From Bacteroidota bacterium (lineage in GTDB: Bacteria; Bacteroidota; Bacteroidia; UKL13-3): a DNA stretch of 11,287 bases. Positions 6,747 through 11,287 of the stretch are shown piece by piece (the first letter of the stretch is position 1; each line of letters opens with the position of its first letter). The DNA lies in the NCBI GenBank assembly GCA_947449515.1, contig CANFSD010000039.1:1-11287 (forward strand). Direction: 5' to 3'. The position numbers and the translations under genes were made by a program. A model generated the notes under the pieces. It saw nothing but the letters and a program-made list of their open reading frames with translations, was not told the DNA's origin and made no database searches.

Positions 6747-6973
6747 GAAAAATGGGTTTTCGGGTCTAACGTATTTAATGCAAGTTTATTAAAAATTACT
6801 ATTTTAATGGCATATTCTTTGAAAAAAACTAAAAAATTAAGAATTTATTGTTCTTAGGTCGCGTAAAACAAGACTTTTTAAGGAAAATTTAGGCGCATTT
6901 TTGCTCATGTTCGAGGCTTTTTAAGCGGCAATTGCCTCAAATTGGGGCAACACCCAAAAAATTAAACAAACAA
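6747..6973. other. intergenic region upstream of the OmpA-like lipoprotein gene
   Basis: This very AT-rich stretch lies between the glnN terminator and the lipoprotein ATG. The only promoter-like string near the gene is TAAACTTG (minus strand, 6788-6781), one base off TAnnTTTG, with no matching upstream element; it would give a leader of about 30 nt. A short hairpin is possible at 6932-6950 (ttgcctc / ggggcaa, loop aaatt). I see no supportable gene. Confidence 0.35.
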
Positions 6974-7003
6974 AAAGCCCTGTTCAGCATTGAACAGGGC
7001 TTT
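6974..7003 (-). terminator. intrinsic terminator of glnN
   Basis: Arms aaagccctgttca (6974-6986) and tgaacagggcttt (6991-7003) form a 13-bp perfect stem with a 4-nt loop. On the minus strand the GC-rich core is followed by TTTTT. It lies about 30 nt after the glutamine synthetase stop codon, in the right place to end its transcript. Confidence 0.9.
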
Positions 7004-7033
7004 AATAGAAGGCTAAAAGCCAACTTCAAATAG

Positions 7034-9217
7034 CTATTTCACAAATAACATTTCTCTGTATTTAGGAAGTTTCCAAAGTTCATCGTCTACCAAAAATTCT
7101 AAAGCATCACTGCTTTTTCTAATTGGTTCAAAAAGCGGTTTCACTTTGCTAGAAAATGCCATGGCACTTTTATGTGTATTTGCTTGGTGATGTGCTTTTT
7201 CTAATTCACTTTGTAATTTACTTACATTGGTACTAATGGTATTAATGTGCTGTGCCAATACTTTAATCAAATTCACTTGCACTTCGGTGTCTGCTTTGCT
7301 TAGACCAGCATCTTTCATGGCCTTCACATTTTCGGCCAAATTACGCTGGTAGGCAATACCTGCAGGAATTACATGACTAGTTGCCAATTGGGCTAAAAGC
7401 TTGGCTTCAATGTCAATTTTCTTTACATATAATTCTTGCATAATTTCATAACGTGCGTTCAATTCTACCTCATTAAAAATTTCGTTTTTAACAAATAGAT
7501 TTTTACTTGCCGCGCTGATATAGGCATTCAAAGCTTCTGGCGTATTTTTGATATTGTTTAAGCCACGTTTTGCAGCTTCTTTAACCCACTCGTCACTGTA
7601 ACCATTTCCTTCGAATAATATTTTCTTGCTTGCTTTGTAGTAGCCTTTCAATATCTCTAAAATAGCATCGTCTTTCTTTTTACCCTTCTTAATTAAGGCA
7701 TCTGTTTCGGCTTTAAATTTGTTTAATTGGTCTGCCATAATAGTGTTTAACACAATCATTGCATTGGCGCAATTGGCGCTCGATCCAACGGCACGGAATT
7801 CAAATTTATTGCCCGTAAAAGCAAATGGAGATGTACGGTTACGGTCTGTATTGTCTAATAAAATTTCTGGAATTTTTTTAACATTGATAGAAGCAGCTTT
7901 GCTCTTGTTGTTACTTGTTTTATTGTTCAACAAACTTTCCAAAACTTCGGTCATTTGACTGCCAATAAAAATACTCATAATTGCTGGAGGAGCTTCATTG
8001 GCGCCCAAGCGGTGTTCATTACCTGCAGAGGCAATAGATGCGCGCAACAAATCTGCATGATCATGCACTGCCTTAATAACATTTACAAAGAAAGATAAGA
8101 ACTGGATATTGCTTTCTGGATTAGCTGTAGGCGCCAATAAATTGGTTCCTGTGCTGGTAATTAAACTCCAGTTATTGTGTTTACCACTGCCATTAATTCC
8201 AGCAAATGGTTTCTCATGTAAAAGCACTTTGAACTTGTGGCGCAAAGCAACTTTTTCCATTACGTCCATCAATAATTGATTGTGGTCAATGGCTAAATTT
8301 ACTTCCTCAAAATTAGGTGCACACTCATATTGTGAAGGTGCCACTTCGTTATGACGCGTTTTCAAAGGAATGCCCAATTTGTAGCATTCTGTTTCAAAGT
8401 CAATCATAAAATCATACACACGTGGTGGGATCGAACCAAAATAATGGTCTTCTAATTGCTGACCTTTTTCTGGAGATAAACCAATCAAGGTTCTTCCTGT
8501 TAGCATTAAATCTGGACGAGCCACACACATGGCTTCGTCTACCAAGAAATATTCTTGTTCAATACCCAATGATACCCAAGATTTGTTTACGTTTTTATCA
8601 AAATAGCTGTTGCAAACATTTACTACTGCCTTTTCTACGGCATGCAATGCTTTTAATAGCGGTGCTTTGTAATCTAAAGCCTCACCAGTATAGGAAACAA
8701 AAATGGTTGGTATACACAAGGTTTTTCCATTAGAGCCTTCCATTATAAAAGCAGGTGATGAGGGGTCCCAGGCAGTATAACCACGTGCTTCAAAAGTATT
8801 ACGTATACCGCCGTTAGGGAAACTAGAGGCATCTGGTTCTTGTTGAACCAAAGCACCACCCGCAAACTTTTCTATTGCCCTGCCATCTTCAGTTGGCTCA
8901 AAAAACGAATCATGCTTTTCTGCCGTTGCACCTGTTAATGGTTGGAACCAATGGGTGTAATGACTCACACCTTTAGAAATTGCCCAATTCTTCATGCCCG
9001 CAGCTACTTGATCTGCAATGGCGCGGTCAATTTTTTCGCCATTTTTAATTGCTGCCGAAACCGCTTTATAAGCTTCTTTCGGTAGAAATTCCATCATGGC
9101 AGAATCTGTGAAAACATTTGAGTTAAAATACTCCGAAACCCTTGTAGATGGAGGGGTAACGGTTACCGTTTTGCGATTTTGAACGGTATCGAGTGCTTTT
9201 GAACGTAAAGTTAGCAT
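7034..9217 (-). CDS. glnN: glutamine synthetase, type III
   Basis: This cytoplasmic enzyme makes glutamine from glutamate, ammonia and ATP and is a main entry point for nitrogen. At 727 residues it has the length of the GSIII family, far longer than GSI (about 470). Conserved segments are GIEQEYF (218-224, metal-binding glutamates), NEVAPSQYE (290-298), KPFAGINGSGKHNNWS (336-351, containing the GSGKHxNWS signature), EHRLGANEAPP (401-411), and NRTSPFAFTG followed by FEFRAVGSS (about 460-480, ATP and glutamate site with the conserved arginine). The N-terminal extension RVSEYFNSNVF (26-36) is also typical of GSIII. The ATG at 9217-9215 lies about 28 nt after the promoter-like box, and the gene ends in a strong terminator, so it is probably a single-gene transcript. 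The GSI adenylylation site is not part of this family; how the enzyme is controlled is not visible beyond the promoter region. Confidence 0.96.
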   Translation of the reverse strand: MLTLRSKALDTVQNRKTVTVTPPSTRVSEYFNSNVFTDSAMMEFLPKEAYKAVSAAIKNGEKIDRAIADQVAAGMKNWAISKGVSHYTHWFQPLTGATAEKHDSFFEPTEDGRAIEKFAGGALVQQEPDASSFPNGGIRNTFEARGYTAWDPSSPAFIMEGSNGKTLCIPTIFVSYTGEALDYKAPLLKALHAVEKAVVNVCNSYFDKNVNKSWVSLGIEQEYFLVDEAMCVARPDLMLTGRTLIGLSPEKGQQLEDHYFGSIPPRVYDFMIDFETECYKLGIPLKTRHNEVAPSQYECAPNFEEVNLAIDHNQLLMDVMEKVALRHKFKVLLHEKPFAGINGSGKHNNWSLITSTGTNLLAPTANPESNIQFLSFFVNVIKAVHDHADLLRASIASAGNEHRLGANEAPPAIMSIFIGSQMTEVLESLLNNKTSNNKSKAASINVKKIPEILLDNTDRNRTSPFAFTGNKFEFRAVGSSANCANAMIVLNTIMADQLNKFKAETDALIKKGKKKDDAILEILKGYYKASKKILFEGNGYSDEWVKEAAKRGLNNIKNTPEALNAYISAASKNLFVKNEIFNEVELNARYEIMQELYVKKIDIEAKLLAQLATSHVIPAGIAYQRNLAENVKAMKDAGLSKADTEVQVNLIKVLAQHINTISTNVSKLQSELEKAHHQANTHKSAMAFSSKVKPLFEPIRKSSDALEFLVDDELWKLPKYREMLFVK

Positions 9218-9224
9218 GTTGCTG

Positions 9225-9261
9225 GGGTGTTTATGTTAATTGCGCCGAAGATACAACACCC
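9225..9261. promoter_or_regulatory. inverted repeat spanning the glnN core promoter
   Basis: gggtgtt (9225-9231) and aacaccc (9255-9261) are perfect complements, with centres 30 bp apart, about three helical turns. One arm lies just upstream of the -7 box and the other in the leader just before the ATG. The layout suits an operator for a dimeric regulator or a leader hairpin. Only the repeat is seen; function is inference. Confidence 0.3.
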
Positions 9262-9275
9262 TAAATTTTTGTAAA
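9246..9275 (-). promoter_or_regulatory. promoter candidate of glnN
   Basis: The minus strand reads TATCTTCG at 9253-9246 (one mismatch to TAnnTTTG), with TTTA at 9275-9272 separated by 18 nt in place of the TTTG element. The distance to the ATG (about 28 nt) is reasonable. Two imperfect matches make this moderate only. Confidence 0.45.
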
Positions 9276-9352
9276 AGAAAAATAGTAAACAATTAATCCG
9301 CAATTCTATGAACGCCAATATTTAGTGCGTTTTAAGGGCTTTTAAATTTATT

Positions 9353-10276
9353 TTATAAGAAAAGGAGGCCTTCTTTTAAGGCATAATGGCTGGCAATCAA
9401 TTTTTGAATGGCAAACTTGTTTTGGGCAAAACGCATTAATAAAGTTGCCACTACTATCATATCCACCCTAAAGTTTAGCAAGCCCTTCATTTGCTCACGC
9501 TGGCTTTGGTTCGAACCAATAATAAATTGATAAAACAAATCAGTATCTACTAAACTTACTTGCTTGGCAAAGGGGCTAATGGGCGTGGTTTTTTTGTTTA
9601 AATCTAACTTCAATACATCTAATAATGTTTCAAAACTTCCTGCCGAACCAATAAGCGTTTGAATAGGTTTTCCTGCTATTTTATAGGTTTCTAGGACTGT
9701 TGTTAAAGGTTGTAGCACCTCCTCTAAATAATTATCTAGCGCAGTAATCTCTGCTTCACTGATGGGATTGCTGGGTTTAAATTTATCCAATAACCTGGCA
9801 GCACCAATTTCAAAACTTTGCTTCCAAAGAATTTCTTCCCCCAAGCCAATGATAAATTCTACGCTGCCGCCGCCAATGTCCATCACCAAAACGGGCTCGT
9901 TTGGAAAAGGAAAAGATAAACTAACACCCTTATAGATTAAACTGGCTTCTATTTCACCACTTATGCTTTGTACCTTAAAGCCAAATTTTTGTGCAATTTC
10001 TTCTAAAAATTCAGTCCCATTTTTTGCATTGCGAATGGCTGAAGTGCCTGTAGCAACAATGGTTTTAACAGGATATTGCTGTATTATTTGATAGAACTCT
10101 CCTAGGGCATTTATGCCACGCAGGTATGCCTCAGGGGTAATAAAACCTTGGTTAATGCCACCCGCGCCAATTTTTACCGGGATTTGCTTTTGAAAAATTT
10201 CAGAAATAGTAGCGCCGTTTTGCTCGGCAATGAGCAAATGAAAGGTATTGGTTCCTAAATCAAGAACGGCTTTCAA
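9353..10276 (-). CDS. Ppx/GppA-family phosphatase, short single-core form
   Basis: This is a member of the exopolyphosphatase / pppGpp phosphohydrolase family in the sugar-kinase/actin-fold superfamily, which removes terminal phosphate from polyphosphate or pppGpp in the cytoplasm. Its 307 residues cover only the two-domain catalytic core; the C-terminal HD-like part of the roughly 500-residue E. coli enzymes is absent, as is common in this phylum. Visible motifs are the phosphate-1 loop DLGTNTFHLL (6-15), GTSAIRNAKN (77-86), SGEIEAS (106-112, region of the catalytic glutamate), phosphate-2 DIGGGSVEF (133-141) and GSAGSFETL. The start is a TTG (10276-10274): an in-frame TAG lies two codons upstream and the first motif begins at residue 6, so no other start fits. 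It follows the E2 gene by 36 bp on the same strand and may share its transcript. Whether it prefers polyphosphate or pppGpp cannot be told from sequence. Confidence 0.88.
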   Translation of the reverse strand: MKAVLDLGTNTFHLLIAEQNGATISEIFQKQIPVKIGAGGINQGFITPEAYLRGINALGEFYQIIQQYPVKTIVATGTSAIRNAKNGTEFLEEIAQKFGFKVQSISGEIEASLIYKGVSLSFPFPNEPVLVMDIGGGSVEFIIGLGEEILWKQSFEIGAARLLDKFKPSNPISEAEITALDNYLEEVLQPLTTVLETYKIAGKPIQTLIGSAGSFETLLDVLKLDLNKKTTPISPFAKQVSLVDTDLFYQFIIGSNQSQREQMKGLLNFRVDMIVVATLLMRFAQNKFAIQKLIASHYALKEGLLFL

Positions 10277-10312
10277 TTGCTAGAATAGTTTTTTAAAAAG
10301 GTGATTTAGGCC

Positions 10313-11287
10313 TTAAACCAACATTTTAACTGGGTTTTCCAAGAAATCTTTCAAGCTATTCAAGAAAGCAGAACCCACGGCGCCATCCACCACGCGGTGA
10401 TCGCAACTTAGGGTTACTTTCATTACTTGGGCAATTTTCATCTGACCATTTTCTGCAATTACGGTTTCTTTTGCCGCGCCAACTGCCAAAATACATGCAT
10501 CTGGTGGGTTAATTATAGCAGTAAATTCATCAATGCCAAACATGCCTAAATTAGAAATGGTAAAGGTATTGCCTTCAAATTCTGTAGGTTGTAATTTTTT
10601 TGTTTTTGCTTTTTCTGCCAATTGCTTCACCTCGGTGCTAATGTGCGAGAGGCTTTTGTTATCGGCAAATTTTACTACAGGTACAATTAAACCATCTTCT
10701 ATAGCTACCGCCACCCCAATATGGATGTGGTGGTTGTACCTTATTTTATCTCCCAACCAAGATGAATTGGCGTTTGGATTTTTACGCAAGGCCAAAGCAA
10801 CGGCCTTTACTATAAAGTCGTTCACAGAAATTTTAGTTTCCAATGCCGCATTAATTTGCTTGCGCGCAGCAATGGTATTGTCCATGTTTATCGACATGGT
10901 AAGGTAAAAATGCGGGGCAGTATGTTTGCTTTCGCTCAACCTGCGCGCAATTACTTTACGCATTTGACTTACGGCAACTTCATTGAAACTTTCTTTGGCA
11001 ACAATATTTGGAAGACTTGCGCCTCCTTTGCTTGAAGGAACAAAATTTTCAACGTCTTTTTTTACTATTCTGCCATTATCGCCGCTACCGGCAACTTGGT
11101 TTAGGTCTATACCTTTTTCTTTGGCTACAGATTTTGCCAAAGGAGAGGCTTTAATCCTGCTATCATCTGTGCTATGGGTTGCTGCAACTTCTACTATTGC
11201 CGGAGCAACAACTTCAGCTACAAGCGCAGGTGCAGTTGTTTCGCTTGCCGCAGGCGCAGCAGCTATTTGAGCGGCACCATTTAATAG
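10313..11287 (-). CDS. dihydrolipoamide acyltransferase (E2), C-terminal part; probably pyruvate dehydrogenase complex
   Basis: The visible 324 residues are the 3' part of an E2 core subunit, which transfers the acyl group from lipoamide to CoA in a cytoplasmic 2-oxoacid dehydrogenase complex. The frame is open through the right edge. It begins in an alanine/proline/valine-rich flexible linker (1-43), then a peripheral-subunit-binding domain (about 44-82, ASPLAKSVAKEKGIDLNQV then GSGDNGRIVKKDVE). The catalytic domain (about 100-324) follows, with ISNLGMFGIDEF and the active-site motif DHRVVDG (His297, Asp301 of the fragment). The lipoyl domain or domains and the true start lie outside the window; a TTG at 11140 is an internal leucine, not a start. 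The acetyltransferase (pyruvate) assignment is favoured because the ending VTLSCDHRVVDGA...NPVKMLV resembles Bacteroidota PdhC, but a branched-chain or 2-oxoglutarate E2 is not strictly excluded. Confidence 0.92.
   Translation of the reverse strand, partial: LLNGAAQIAAAPAASETTAPALVAEVVAPAIVEVAATHSTDDSRIKASPLAKSVAKEKGIDLNQVAGSGDNGRIVKKDVENFVPSSKGGASLPNIVAKESFNEVAVSQMRKVIARRLSESKHTAPHFYLTMSINMDNTIAARKQINAALETKISVNDFIVKAVALALRKNPNANSSWLGDKIRYNHHIHIGVAVAIEDGLIVPVVKFADNKSLSHISTEVKQLAEKAKTKKLQPTEFEGNTFTISNLGMFGIDEFTAIINPPDACILAVGAAKETVIAENGQMKIAQVMKVTLSCDHRVVDGAVGSAFLNSLKDFLENPVKMLV

Noticed and set aside
6837..6908. A 23-codon minus-strand ORF (MSKNAPKF...) upstream of the OmpA-like lipoprotein gene
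   Set aside because: It has no motif, no convincing promoter or ribosome-binding context, and a length expected by chance in AT-rich DNA.
6932..6950. Second hairpin (ttgcctc / ggggcaa) just beyond the glnN terminator
   Set aside because: It has seven pairs including a wobble and no T-run; the strong terminator 20-70 nt before it already explains transcript ending.
10313..11140. A separate 275-residue E2-like gene starting at TTG 11140
   Set aside because: The frame is open to the window edge and reads through the binding-domain start (ASPLAKS) and an Ala/Pro linker, so the TTG is an internal leucine of a longer E2.
10533..11270. Open frames on the plus strand opposite the E2 gene (and similar plus-strand frames opposite purM, glnN and the OmpA-like genes)
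   Set aside because: They lie antisense to genes with clear family motifs, show no recognisable domain, and are expected shadows of those frames.
1..11287. CRISPR array, insertion sequence, tRNA, rRNA or phage cassette
   Set aside because: I found no regularly spaced repeats, transposase motifs, terminal inverted repeats with target duplications, or tRNA/rRNA-like segments on reading both strands.

Overview
The window reads as a chromosomal segment of a Bacteroidota bacterium with an AT-rich genome. The evidence is a type III glutamine synthetase, two OmpA-like proteins with TPR, PD40-propeller and OmpA modules, the long PurM variant typical of this phylum, and upstream boxes of the TAnnTTTG form used by the Bacteroidota primary sigma factor. 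Genus and family cannot be resolved from the sequence alone. Every gene I can support lies on the minus strand, so transcription runs from high to low coordinates.

From right to left in transcription order, the layout is as follows. (a) 11287-10313 is the 3' part of a dihydrolipoamide acyltransferase (E2) gene, cut by the window edge. It is followed 36 bp later by a short Ppx/GppA-family gene (10276-9353) that starts with TTG. (b) 9217-7034 is a type III glutamine synthetase with its own promoter candidate and a textbook intrinsic terminator at 6974-7003. (c) 6746-4683 and 4548-2596 are tandem paralogues. Both are envelope proteins with TPR, PD40 propeller, carboxypeptidase-regulatory-like and OmpA domains; the first is a lipoprotein and the second has an ordinary signal peptide. 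Between them lies a 13-bp perfect hairpin that abuts a perfect TATATTTG box. (d) 2529-1363 is purM (AIR synthase), whose -7 box almost touches the start codon. (e) 1338-815 is a small antitoxin/PIN-toxin pair in which both genes are broken by a missing A in an A-run. (f) 677-1 is the 5' part of galE, cut by the other edge.

Most of the window is housekeeping: central carbon entry (E2), nitrogen assimilation (GlnN), purine synthesis (PurM), nucleotide-sugar metabolism (GalE) and envelope anchoring (the OmpA-like pair, possibly related to PorE of the type IX secretion system). I see no CRISPR array, insertion sequence, rRNA, tRNA or phage gene. I do not find a convincing new multi-gene system. 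The best candidates for a second look are the doubly frameshifted toxin-antitoxin pair, the paralogous PorE-like pair with its cysteine and tail differences, and the hairpin/promoter overlap between them. No gene-free stretch exceeds 300 bases; the longest (6747-7033) holds the glnN terminator and the leader of the lipoprotein gene.
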